Origin: Candidatus Dormiibacterota bacterium
Lineage (GTDB): Bacteria > Chloroflexota > Dormibacteria > Dormibacterales > Dormibacteraceae
Length of the DNA: 7,203 nucleotides
Direction: 5' to 3'
NCBI GenBank assembly: GCA_955652585.1
Contig: CATPBF010000105.1
Span: 1-7,203 of the forward strand
The notes beneath the pieces were generated by a model. It searched no databases and was not told the origin of the DNA. It worked only from the letters and a program-made list of their open reading frames with translations. Of the stretch, positions 1-6,044 are shown one piece after another. The position numbers and the translations under genes were made by a program. Every line of letters begins with the position of its first letter. Within the stretch, counting starts at the first letter, position 1.

Positions 1-438
1 GTGCAGGCGCAGATCCTCGAGCTGCTGAAGGAGCTCAATCGCGAACTTGGTACGGCCATCATCCTGATCAGCCACAACGTGGCGGTGATCTCGAGTCTTT
101 GCACCCGGGTGATGGTGATGTACGCGGGCCGCGTCGTCGAGTCGGGGCCGACCCGGCAGGTGTTCGATCACCCGGAACACCCCTACACGTGGTCGCTGCT
201 GCGCTCGGTGCCGCGCGTCGATGAGCGCCGGCACGAACGGCTCATAAGCATCCAGGGCATGCCGCCCGACCTCTCCCGGCTGCCGACGGGCTGCACGTTC
301 CACCCTCGCTGTCAGTTCAAGGTCGAGCGCTGCTTGCGGGAGGAGCCGCCGCTGGTGGAGGTCGCCGCCGACCAGGAGGCGCGCTGCTGGGTGCTCATGA
401 GCAACGTCTCGAAAGAGTCGCTAGCAGCTAGGACGTGA
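1..438 (+). CDS. Peptide/nickel ABC transporter ATP-binding protein, OppD/DppD-like (3' part only)
   Basis: This is the C-terminal 145 residues of an ABC ATPase that energises import of oligopeptides, dipeptides or nickel from the cytoplasmic face of the membrane. The first codon, GTG, is almost certainly an internal valine: the opening VQAQILELLKEL matches the helix that normally follows the Walker B and D-loop, so Walker A, Q-loop, signature and Walker B lie left of the window. The switch histidine (H-loop) is visible at residue 25 in ILISHNVAVI. The OppD/F-type C-terminal extension follows, with the typical HPEHPYTWSLL segment (57-67) and four cysteines at 98, 104, 111 and 129, the spacing seen in family members where they can bind an iron-sulfur cluster. 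The TGA stop shares four bases (GTGA, 435-438) with the start of the next ATPase gene, which implies translational coupling. Permease genes probably lie upstream. The substrate cannot be told from this fragment. Confidence 0.93.
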   Translation: MQAQILELLKELNRELGTAIILISHNVAVISSLCTRVMVMYAGRVVESGPTRQVFDHPEHPYTWSLLRSVPRVDERRHERLISIQGMPPDLSRLPTGCTFHPRCQFKVERCLREEPPLVEVAADQEARCWVLMSNVSKESLAART

Positions 439-1445
439 AACAGCAGCTCGGTATTGTCCGCACGGATCGGGTCGGACCGCTCGTCTCGGTCAAGGATGTT
501 TTCAAGCATTTCCCGACCGGTGGCGGGTTCGGCCGCGGAAACGTGGTCAGGGCTGTGGACGGCGTGACCTTCGACATCGCAGCAGGCGAGACGCTCGGCC
601 TGGTGGGCGAGTCCGGATGCGGGAAGTCCACCCTGGGCCGCGTGATCATGCAGCTTCAGCCGGCCACGTCGGGCTCGATCAAGTTCGAGGATCGCGAGCT
701 GACCAAGATGCGGGGCAACGAGCTGCGCCAGGTGCGTCAGCGGATGCAGATCATCTTCCAGGACCCGTATGCCTCGCTCAACCCCAGGATGACCATCGGC
801 GACATCGTCGCCGAGCCGCTGAAGAACTTCAGCCTGGGCAACAAGCGCGAGCGCGAGAAGCGCGTGCAGGAGGTCATGAAGGTCTGCGGGCTCAACCCCA
901 ACTTCACGAACCGATATCCGCACGAGTTCTCGGGCGGGCAGCGGCAGCGCATCGGGATCGCTCGCGCCCTGGTCTTGACCCCAAGCCTGATCGTTGCTGA
1001 CGAGCCAATCTCGGCGCTGGACGTGTCAATTCAAGCCCAGATCGTGAACCTGCTCGAGGATCTGCAAAACGAGTACAAGCTCACGTACTTGTTCATCGCC
1101 CACGACCTCTCCGTGGTGCGACACGTGAGCGACCGCGTGGCGGTGATGTACCTGGGCAAGATCGTGGAGGTCGCGACCAGTCGAGAGGTGTACGACAACC
1201 CGCTCCATCCTTATACCAAGGTCCTGCTGAGCTCGATCCCTTACACGGACCCCGAGCTCGAGGCGCGCCGCAAGCCGATCCTGCTCAAGGGCGAGATCCC
1301 GTCGCCTATCAACCCGCCCAAGGGCTGCCGCTTTCACACTCGCTGCCCGATCGCGCAGTTTCCGATCTGCGGCGAGGTCGAGCCGCCGCTCGAAAAGAAA
1401 GCCGACGGGCACGTCGCGGCGTGCCACTTCCCAGGGAAGCTGTAG
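435..1445 (+). CDS. Peptide/nickel ABC transporter ATP-binding protein, OppF/DppF-like
   Basis: This is a complete 336-residue cytoplasmic ATPase, the usual partner of the OppD-like protein encoded just before it. All nucleotide-binding motifs are present: Walker A GESGCGKST (58-66), Q-loop Q109 in IIFQDPYASLNP, signature FSGGQRQR (165-172), Walker B LIVADE (185-190), D-loop SALD (193-196) and H-loop H223. The C-terminal oligopeptide-transporter extension has four cysteines at 298, 304, 312 and 330, the same pattern as in OppD. The GTG start at 435 is forced: an in-frame TAG lies at 429-431 and no other start codon falls before the conserved N-terminal strand. The only purine stretch (AGGA, 430-433) is too close to the start to be a good Shine-Dalgarno site, so translation is probably coupled to the upstream gene. 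It is likely the last gene of its operon, since a hairpin begins 21 bases past the stop. Whether it belongs to a peptide or a nickel system is open. Confidence 0.96.
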   Translation: MKQQLGIVRTDRVGPLVSVKDVFKHFPTGGGFGRGNVVRAVDGVTFDIAAGETLGLVGESGCGKSTLGRVIMQLQPATSGSIKFEDRELTKMRGNELRQVRQRMQIIFQDPYASLNPRMTIGDIVAEPLKNFSLGNKREREKRVQEVMKVCGLNPNFTNRYPHEFSGGQRQRIGIARALVLTPSLIVADEPISALDVSIQAQIVNLLEDLQNEYKLTYLFIAHDLSVVRHVSDRVAVMYLGKIVEVATSREVYDNPLHPYTKVLLSSIPYTDPELEARRKPILLKGEIPSPINPPKGCRFHTRCPIAQFPICGEVEPPLEKKADGHVAACHFPGKL

Positions 1446-1466
1446 GGAGTCGCGCCCCTCTCGTTC

Positions 1467-1488
1467 AAAGGGGGGTACTCCCCCCTTT
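1467..1488. terminator. Perfect 9-bp hairpin after oppF-like gene, probable terminator
   Basis: AAAGGGGGG (1467-1475) and CCCCCCTTT (1480-1488) form a perfect 9-bp stem around a TACT loop, 21 bases after the ATPase stop codon. The arms give a GC-rich core with an A-run before and a short T-run after, on either strand, so it can act in both directions between the two convergent genes. The T-run is only three bases, so termination efficiency is uncertain. Confidence 0.6.
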
Positions 1489-1490
1489 AG

Positions 1491-1522
1491 GCGCCGGGCC
1501 TGGCGAAGCCAGCTCCCGGCGC
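1491..1522. repeat. Second intergenic inverted repeat (8 + 5 bp stem)
   Basis: GCGCCGGG (1491-1498) pairs with CCCGGCGC (1515-1522). Inside it CTGGC (1500-1504) pairs with GCCAG (1508-1512) around a GAA loop, leaving a one-by-two internal bulge. There is no T-tract, so it is a stable RNA or DNA hairpin rather than a textbook intrinsic terminator. It may be part of a dispersed palindromic repeat, which cannot be judged from one window. Confidence 0.55.
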
Positions 1523-1536
1523 ACCCCCCCTGCTAA

Positions 1537-1559
1537 CCCTCTCCCCATCGGGGAGAGGG
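1537..1559. repeat. Third intergenic inverted repeat (10-bp stem), REP-like or terminator for the binding-protein gene
   Basis: CCCTCTCCCC (1537-1546) and GGGGAGAGGG (1550-1559) form a perfect 10-bp stem with an ATC loop. On the minus strand it begins about five bases after the stop codon of the solute-binding protein gene, so it could protect or end that transcript. It has no T-run on either side. CCCTCTCCCC-type palindromes are familiar intergenic repeats in many GC-rich genomes, so a dispersed repeat is an alternative reading. Confidence 0.55.
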
Positions 1560-1563
1560 GACC

Positions 1564-3426
1564 CTAGTGCTTCAGGATTCTCGCCAGCTTCCAGTCGAAG
1601 TCGTAGAGCGCGTTGCCGCCGACGCCCTTCACATACGGATGAGCGAGGTACTGCTGCTCGCCGTACACAAGTGCACCGAGGATCGAATCGTTGACGAGCA
1701 TGTTGCCGGCGGTCTGGTAATCGAGCAGTGCGATCGGCAGCGGCTTGGAGCCGGCACCAGCCACGAGCGTGTCGAACGCCGGGTTTGAGTAGCAGGCTCC
1801 GTTCGAGGGCGAGTTTTTCAGGAACAGGTAGTCGAACCAATCCTGCGGATGGTTGTAATCCGCGCTCCAGCTCTGCCTGAACGCGCTGTATGCGCAATGG
1901 CCGTCGCGGTTGTCGAAGTAGTTTCCACGGTCGACCTCCACGCACGGCACGGTGACGCCAAGATTCTGCTGCCACTGGGCGATGAGGTTGGTGCAAACGG
2001 CCTTGTTGAACGGGTTGGTGTCGTACGTGTAGACGAGACCCTTGACCTTGGCTCCGGTCGGATCCCAGGCCTGGTACTCGGCTTTGGCCGCGACGGCGTC
2101 GAACTTGGCGCCAGGATCAGTTCCGTCCCCCAGGTAGCCGTCGAGTCCCTTGCTGATGAGCCCGCCGGTGGCCGGCGTGCAACTGGTGCCGGACGAGCAG
2201 AGAGCGTCGGCCAGTGCTTTGCGATCGATCGCCGTGCTGAACGCATGGCGCCCGGCCCGGCCCGCATCGATCCCGGCGAACGGCCCCGCCTTGAGGTTGA
2301 ACCCCATCCAGTATGTGAGGGCGGCCGGAACCAGTTGGAGCTGGGTGCTCAGCTTGGGGTCGGCGGTGTAGCGAACCGCGTCCGCCGGCGCCAGGCCCTG
2401 GCGGCCGTATCCGATGAGGCTGTACGCATTGGATTCATACCGGGTGATCTGAGCCTGCTGGTCGGCCAGGACGTCGATGTGAATACGCTGCAAAGCTCCG
2501 GTCTTGCCCCCAAACCATGCGGGCACCGGTTCGAAATTCAACCACTGGCCGACGGCACGCGCGGTCATGCGAAATGGCCCGCTGCCGATCAGAGTCTCAG
2601 GTTTCGTGAACCAAGCATCTTCTCCCGCGGACGCGATCACTTTGCGATCCACCACCCAGAACGGCCACAGCCCGACGAGCGTCGTCCAGTACGCGGCGCG
2701 CTTGGTGAGGGTCGACGTGAAGGTGTACGCGTCAACCTTGACCAGCCCGCTGAGCGTGGTCACGCGGCCATTCGCGACCGCGTTGTAGCCTGCGACCAAC
2801 GAGAAGAGCCCCCCGAAATCGCCCTGCTTGGCAGCGGCGCGGCTCCAGCTGTAGATGAAGTCGTCCGCAGTGAGCGGATCGCCGTTGGAGAACACCGCGT
2901 CGTGGCGGATATGAAAGGTATAGGTGAGCCCATCGGGCGAAAGGTCCGCGGGACCGACCGCGAGGTCGGGGACCTCATGCAGGGACTGGTCGAACTTGTA
3001 GAGACCAGAGAACACGTTGCGGAAGATGTCGATGTCGGTGGGGTTCGACATTTGCGCCGGGTCAAGGTCCGCCACGTCCCGCGCGATCGGAAAGCTGAGC
3101 GTCTGGTCGGTGGAGAGCACCTCTGCCGGCGGAGACGAGGTCTTTTCGGGCGGGCCGACGACGACCACGAGCAACAGGAGAATCAACGCCACGGCGATGC
3201 CGGCGCTCGCAGGTCGGTAATGCTGAAACCCGCGTCGAGAAGGCGTTGCCGGCGCCACCGGCACAGGTGGAGTTGGTTCCACAGGCTCAGGTGCAACCGG
3301 TTCCACAGGCTCAGGTGCAACCGGCTCCACAGGCTCAGGTGCAACCGGCTCCAGCGTCTCGGGTGGAGGCGGCTCCACAATCTCGGGTGGAAGCGACTCC
3401 ACAGTCTCGGGTGGAGGCGGCTCCAC
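1564..3426 (-). CDS. ABC transporter family 5 solute-binding protein with proline-rich N-terminus and membrane anchor
   Basis: The predicted 620-residue protein would capture peptides or similar solutes outside the membrane for an ABC importer. From about residue 105 it matches the SBP family 5 (OppA/DppA) plan: DLDPAQ (120-125), NVFSGLYKFD (137-146), DGLTYTFHIRHDAVFSNGDP (165-184), LTADDFIYSW (185-194), IGSGPF (280-285), AFSTAIDRKAL (395-405) and SWSADYNHPQDW (519-530). Before it come seven tandem 8-residue repeats of the type EPVAPEPV (residues 2-57), a basic stretch (SRRGFQHYR, 63-71) and a hydrophobic segment (about 75-91). No lipobox cysteine follows, so a signal anchor is more likely than a lipoprotein. 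The GTG start at 3426 lies 4 bases beyond the upstream gene's stop and lacks a clear Shine-Dalgarno site. Later in-frame GTG codons exist, for example residues 55 and 57, and would give an ordinary anchor without the repeats. The start is therefore uncertain; the binding-protein assignment is firm. It converges on the oppDF-like genes, so it is not in their operon. Confidence 0.9.
   Translation of the reverse strand: MEPPPPETVESLPPEIVEPPPPETLEPVAPEPVEPVAPEPVEPVAPEPVEPTPPVPVAPATPSRRGFQHYRPASAGIAVALILLLLVVVVGPPEKTSSPPAEVLSTDQTLSFPIARDVADLDPAQMSNPTDIDIFRNVFSGLYKFDQSLHEVPDLAVGPADLSPDGLTYTFHIRHDAVFSNGDPLTADDFIYSWSRAAAKQGDFGGLFSLVAGYNAVANGRVTTLSGLVKVDAYTFTSTLTKRAAYWTTLVGLWPFWVVDRKVIASAGEDAWFTKPETLIGSGPFRMTARAVGQWLNFEPVPAWFGGKTGALQRIHIDVLADQQAQITRYESNAYSLIGYGRQGLAPADAVRYTADPKLSTQLQLVPAALTYWMGFNLKAGPFAGIDAGRAGRHAFSTAIDRKALADALCSSGTSCTPATGGLISKGLDGYLGDGTDPGAKFDAVAAKAEYQAWDPTGAKVKGLVYTYDTNPFNKAVCTNLIAQWQQNLGVTVPCVEVDRGNYFDNRDGHCAYSAFRQSWSADYNHPQDWFDYLFLKNSPSNGACYSNPAFDTLVAGAGSKPLPIALLDYQTAGNMLVNDSILGALVYGEQQYLAHPYVKGVGGNALYDFDWKLARILKH
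3256..3423. repeat. Tandem 24-bp repeat (seven units) encoding a Pro/Glu-rich tract
   Basis: Seven successive 24-bp units run from 3256 to 3423. On the plus strand the units at 3275-3298 and 3299-3322 are identical, and 3323-3346 differs from them by one base. The units towards 3423 are more diverged, with TCTCGGGTGG in place of TCAGGTGCAA. Read on the minus strand each unit gives eight residues of the form EPxxPExV. The period is a multiple of three and holds frame through every unit. The nearly identical central copies suggest recent expansion by slippage or unequal recombination. The tract stops within a few bases of the MDR reductase stop codon. Confidence 0.9.
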
Positions 3427-3430
3427 AGGG

Positions 3431-4417
3431 TCAGACAGTGAGGATCACCTTGCCGGTGCTCTTGCCGCCCGCGACCATGGCGAGTGCGCTCGGCGCTTCT
3501 GCCAGCGGCATGCGCGCGGAGATCAGCGGCTTGATCTTGCCGGAGGCGTACAGGTCCATCAACGCGCTGGTCGCTGCCGGAAGAAGCTCAGGGGCGCGCT
3601 TCGAATAGAGGCCCCAGTGCAGCCCGACCACCGAGTAGTTCTTGACCAGGACGTGGTTGGCCGCAGCCTGCGGGATGCGGCCGGACGTGAAACCGACGAT
3701 CACGATCCGGCCCTCGAAGGCGATGCATTTGGTGGACCGGTCGTAGACATCGCCACCGACCGGGTCGAAGATGACGTCCGCGCCGCGACCGCCCGTGATT
3801 CCCTTGACCTTTTCTGAGAAATCCTCCGTCTTGTAGTTGATGGCGTAATCGGCGCCGAGCTCCAAGCAGACCGCGGTCTTCTCGTCCGAGCCAGCGGTCG
3901 CGATGACCATCGCGCCGGCCGCCTTGCCCACCTGAATCGCGGCGCTCCCGACCCCGCCCGCGCCTGCGTGCACGAGCAGCGCTTCGCCGGATAGCAGCTT
4001 GGCTCGGCGGTGCAGGCCGAACCAGGCGGTTTGGAAAATGAGCGTGAAGGCGGCGCCATCCTCGAATGACATCTTGTCAGGCATTCGCTGAACGCTGGCC
4101 GGCACGGCATCGGAAATCTCGGCGTAGCCGCCTCGGGTGAGGCCGCCGCTGTCCAGCAGGGCTGTGACGCGATCACCAGGCTCGAAGCCCGCCGACCTTG
4201 GCGCGCTCTCGACCACGCCGCTGACCTCGGCGCCGGGCACGAAAGGCAGCTCCGGTTTCACCTGGTACTGGCCCGCCACCATGAGGGCGTCGAAGTAGTT
4301 GATCGCGGAGGCGCGAACGGCAATGCGGACCAGTCCATTCGCGGGCGTGCTCTCGTCGACGTCTTCGAATCGCATGGTCTCAGGCCCGCCCAGCTGGCGG
4401 ACGACCCAGGCTTTCAC
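3431..4417 (-). CDS. NAD(P)H:quinone oxidoreductase-like MDR family protein (zinc-free)
   Basis: This 328-residue soluble enzyme of the medium-chain dehydrogenase/reductase superfamily probably reduces a quinone or an activated enone or aldehyde with NADPH. The N-terminal GroES-like domain spans about residues 1-120 and shows SAINYFDALMVAGQY (38-52), PFVPGAEVSGVV (58-69) and GDRV (81-84). The Rossmann domain carries the nucleotide-binding HAGAGGVGSAAIQ (150-162). TAGSDEK (174-180) after the second strand is the kind of loop that favours NADPH. The cysteine and histidine ligands of zinc-dependent alcohol dehydrogenases are absent. The C-terminus GKVILTV is the usual end of the family, so the protein is complete. 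The GTG start has no visible Shine-Dalgarno site, and the only nearby ATG upstream is followed at once by TAG. It lies 56 bases downstream of the CPBP protease gene and 4 bases upstream of the binding-protein start, so co-transcription with both is plausible. The true substrate is unknown. Confidence 0.93.
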   Translation of the reverse strand: MKAWVVRQLGGPETMRFEDVDESTPANGLVRIAVRASAINYFDALMVAGQYQVKPELPFVPGAEVSGVVESAPRSAGFEPGDRVTALLDSGGLTRGGYAEISDAVPASVQRMPDKMSFEDGAAFTLIFQTAWFGLHRRAKLLSGEALLVHAGAGGVGSAAIQVGKAAGAMVIATAGSDEKTAVCLELGADYAINYKTEDFSEKVKGITGGRGADVIFDPVGGDVYDRSTKCIAFEGRIVIVGFTSGRIPQAAANHVLVKNYSVVGLHWGLYSKRAPELLPAATSALMDLYASGKIKPLISARMPLAEAPSALAMVAGGKSTGKVILTV

Positions 4418-4473
4418 CGGGGGAAGGCTACATCAGGCGCGGCTTTGAACCGGTGGGAGGGGGCGGGGTACAT

Positions 4474-5370
4474 TCACCTCGGCGCCTGCATCGCGACCAA
4501 GCTGTAGATCACCACGTCCTGGATCGCGTGGATGACCCAAGCCCAGAACAGGCCTCGCGTCTCGAGGATGCTCTTCCCCCAGAACCAGCCGGCAAAAGTT
4601 GCCGCGGCGGCACCAATGGGCCCGGATGGATTCCCGAACCAGTGACCCACGCCAAACCTAACCGAGGTGAGCCACAGCGATTGTGCCGGTCCAAGCGCGG
4701 GACTCAGTCTGGCGAGAAGGACCGCTCGAAATATGAACTCTTCATTGAATGCATTCACTGCTGAGCCCAACAAAACGAGCGGGGCCAAGCCGGCGGCCTT
4801 GCGTAGCTGCGCTGGATCGGACCCTCGAGTGAAACCGACGTAGAGTGCAAGAGGCAAGGCGATGACTACGGCCAGAATTGGTCCCAGCCGCGTCCATGGC
4901 ATCAGGTCGGTGAGCAACGTGGGTTGGCTGATTGCGTGGATGTCGCCGGGGCCAACGAAGACATCGCGTAGTCCAAGGCCCGAGCCGAGCAGGCTGACCG
5001 CCAATGCGGCCGTCGGAATGGTCTTGAGCATCTCTGCGGCGATAAAAGCAGTACCTCCCGACATACCCCGCGTCAGTGAGCCCCAGGCGGGGCTCGATTG
5101 GACGGCGAATGAGAGCTGGTAGCCGACCTGGGTGGCAAGGAGCGACCATACGAATCCACGCAGCGGCGTGATGGTCGGCCATGCCCAGGTCAGGCCAAGG
5201 ATCACGGCCAAGCCTCCGATTTGAAAGAACAGCGTCGTCCGGTCAGAGCCGCCGCTCTTGAGTCGGGCGTGCAGGACGATTTCGGGCGTAATGCTGCCCA
5301 GAACCAGCGTCGTCAGCCACGCGACCACGAGCAGGATCGGGTCCGTCGCGGCGAGCTTGTGGTCAACCAC
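4474..5370 (-). CDS. CPBP family intramembrane metalloprotease (CAAX/Abi-like), copy 1
   Basis: This is a 298-residue, multi-spanning membrane protein of the CPBP (Rce1/CAAX protease and bacteriocin-immunity) family. The three family motifs are in the C-terminal third: E210-E211-xxx-R215 in NAFNEEFIFRAVLL, F239-xxx-H243 in RFGVGHWFGNPSG, and H281-xxx-D285 in WAWVIHAIQDVVIY. The last ends in Asp where many relatives have Asn. Hydrophobic segments occur around 12-28, 48-66, 72-90, 105-130, 163-180, 195-206, 250-268 and 276-293. The GTG start at 5370 has a modest AGGT five bases upstream and overlaps the 3' end of padR by eight bases, so the two genes are translated from one message. It is clearly paralogous to the protease encoded on the other side of padR. 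Known bacterial relatives take part in bacteriocin self-immunity, peptide maturation or signalling; the substrate here is unknown. Confidence 0.92.
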   Translation of the reverse strand: MVDHKLAATDPILLVVAWLTTLVLGSITPEIVLHARLKSGGSDRTTLFFQIGGLAVILGLTWAWPTITPLRGFVWSLLATQVGYQLSFAVQSSPAWGSLTRGMSGGTAFIAAEMLKTIPTAALAVSLLGSGLGLRDVFVGPGDIHAISQPTLLTDLMPWTRLGPILAVVIALPLALYVGFTRGSDPAQLRKAAGLAPLVLLGSAVNAFNEEFIFRAVLLARLSPALGPAQSLWLTSVRFGVGHWFGNPSGPIGAAAATFAGWFWGKSILETRGLFWAWVIHAIQDVVIYSLVAMQAPR

Positions 5371-5989
5371 GCCGGACCTGCACCTTGCGCGCTCGCTCAG
5401 CCGTACCTACCGTGCTGGAAGGCTTGCGGCCCACCGTGAGTTGGGGCCGCCGCGACTGTTCTGCGCGCTTTAGCTCTCCGTCGGCCCACGCCACCATCGC
5501 CTCAGCGATCTTTCCGCCCAGCACTGCGGTCGCCCGCATATGGACCGCTTCCGGGTTGCCACTGAGCTGAGCCAGAATCAAATCGATCTCCTGGCGCCAG
5601 AGCTGATTGCCATCCCTGTATCGCCGCAACAGCTCGACATACGTCTGTGACGGCATGCGATTCGCGAAGAAGACCTTGACCAGATAGTCGCTCCGGAAGT
5701 GGGAGCGTTCGGCATCCGGCACTTGCAACCACGCATCGAAGGCGCGCTCGCCCGCCGGAGTCAATGCATAGACCCGCTTGTCCGGAAGTCTCTTCTGGTG
5801 CACGTGGGTGCCATGGACATAGCCGAGTGTTTCGAGCCGGTCGAGCTCTCGGTACACCTGGCTCTTGGCGATCGTCCAGAAGTGGGCGATCGTTCGCTCC
5901 ACGAGCTGGGCCAAGTCATATCGCGATCTGGGCTGGCGTATGAGCAAGCCGAGGATGGCGTAGGAGGTTGTCGGCAGGCGGTTCGGCAT
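5363..5989 (-). CDS. PadR family transcriptional regulator
   Basis: This 208-residue cytoplasmic DNA-binding protein is probably a dimeric repressor. The PadR winged helix covers about residues 8-88: TSYAILGLLIRQPRSRYDL (8-26), the recognition-helix stretch AKSQVYRELDRLETLGYV (41-58), then the wing with KRVYALTPAGERAFDAWL (71-88). Residues about 98-178 look like the long helical dimerisation region of PadR-s2/Vir-type regulators. A basic, low-complexity tail (179-208, ending VQVRRG) extends past the usual domain. The ATG start is fixed: no other start codon occurs between it and the in-frame stop at 6026-6028. It overlaps the downstream CPBP gene by eight bases and faces a second CPBP gene across a 55-base gap holding a large palindrome. 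Autoregulation and joint control of both proteases are inferred from this arrangement. PadR proteins often respond to small hydrophobic ligands or antimicrobials; the inducer is not evident. Confidence 0.94.
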   Translation of the reverse strand: MPNRLPTTSYAILGLLIRQPRSRYDLAQLVERTIAHFWTIAKSQVYRELDRLETLGYVHGTHVHQKRLPDKRVYALTPAGERAFDAWLQVPDAERSHFRSDYLVKVFFANRMPSQTYVELLRRYRDGNQLWRQEIDLILAQLSGNPEAVHMRATAVLGGKIAEAMVAWADGELKRAEQSRRPQLTVGRKPSSTVGTAERARKVQVRRG

Positions 5990-6044
5990 TTGGGACCCAC
6001 TTAGTCTAAAGTGGACTAGTACAGTTTAGACTACATCTTAGTAC
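5990..6044. promoter_or_regulatory. Divergent promoter region of padR and CPBP copy 2
   Basis: Only 55 bases separate the two divergent ATG codons, and this AT-richer stretch must hold both promoters. Each arm of the palindrome contains TAGACT on one strand: 6027-6032 on the plus strand and 6008-6003 on the minus strand. This is a 4/6 match to the -10 consensus. Used as -10 elements, they would start both messages only about 6 or 7 bases before the ATG codons, giving nearly leaderless transcripts. Neither gene has a Shine-Dalgarno sequence, which agrees with that. No good -35 hexamer is seen. A further TAGTACAT (6039-6046) overlaps the protease start codon and repeats the TAGTACA at 6017-6023. 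Confidence 0.5.
6002..6033. promoter_or_regulatory. 32-bp near-perfect palindrome, candidate PadR operator
   Basis: The outer arms TAGTCTAAA (6002-6010) and TTTAGACTA (6025-6033) are perfect inverted repeats. The palindrome ACTAGT (6015-6020) sits exactly at their centre, 6017/6018. Of sixteen base pairs across the dyad only two fail: 6011/6024 and 6014/6021. The left half also contains TAGTC-N7-GACTA (6002-6018) and the right half TAGTA-N7-GACTA (6017-6033), so two overlapping sites could hold two dimers. It lies midway between padR and the divergent protease gene. PadR proteins bind such dyads near their own promoters, so this is the best candidate operator; binding is inferred. Confidence 0.8.

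Noticed and set aside
312..923. 203-codon minus-strand open frame opposite the two ATPase genes
   Set aside because: It is antisense to two genes with intact ABC motifs, and its product shows only the low-complexity composition typical of GC-rich shadows.
3256..3423. CRISPR or origin iterons in the 24-bp repeat tract
   Set aside because: The units are directly contiguous without spacers and keep a coding frame, so a protein-coding tandem repeat is the simpler reading.
1849..3441. A 530-codon plus-strand open frame antisense to the binding-protein gene
   Set aside because: Its translation has no recognisable domain and is rich in Arg, Glu and Val as expected for the reverse of a GC-rich gene, while the minus strand encodes clear SBP family 5 motifs along its length.
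4418..4473. Promoter or small gene between CPBP copy 1 and the MDR reductase
   Set aside because: No convincing -10/-35 pair, hairpin or start codon with a Shine-Dalgarno site is visible in these 56 bases, apart from the trivial ACCGGT palindrome.
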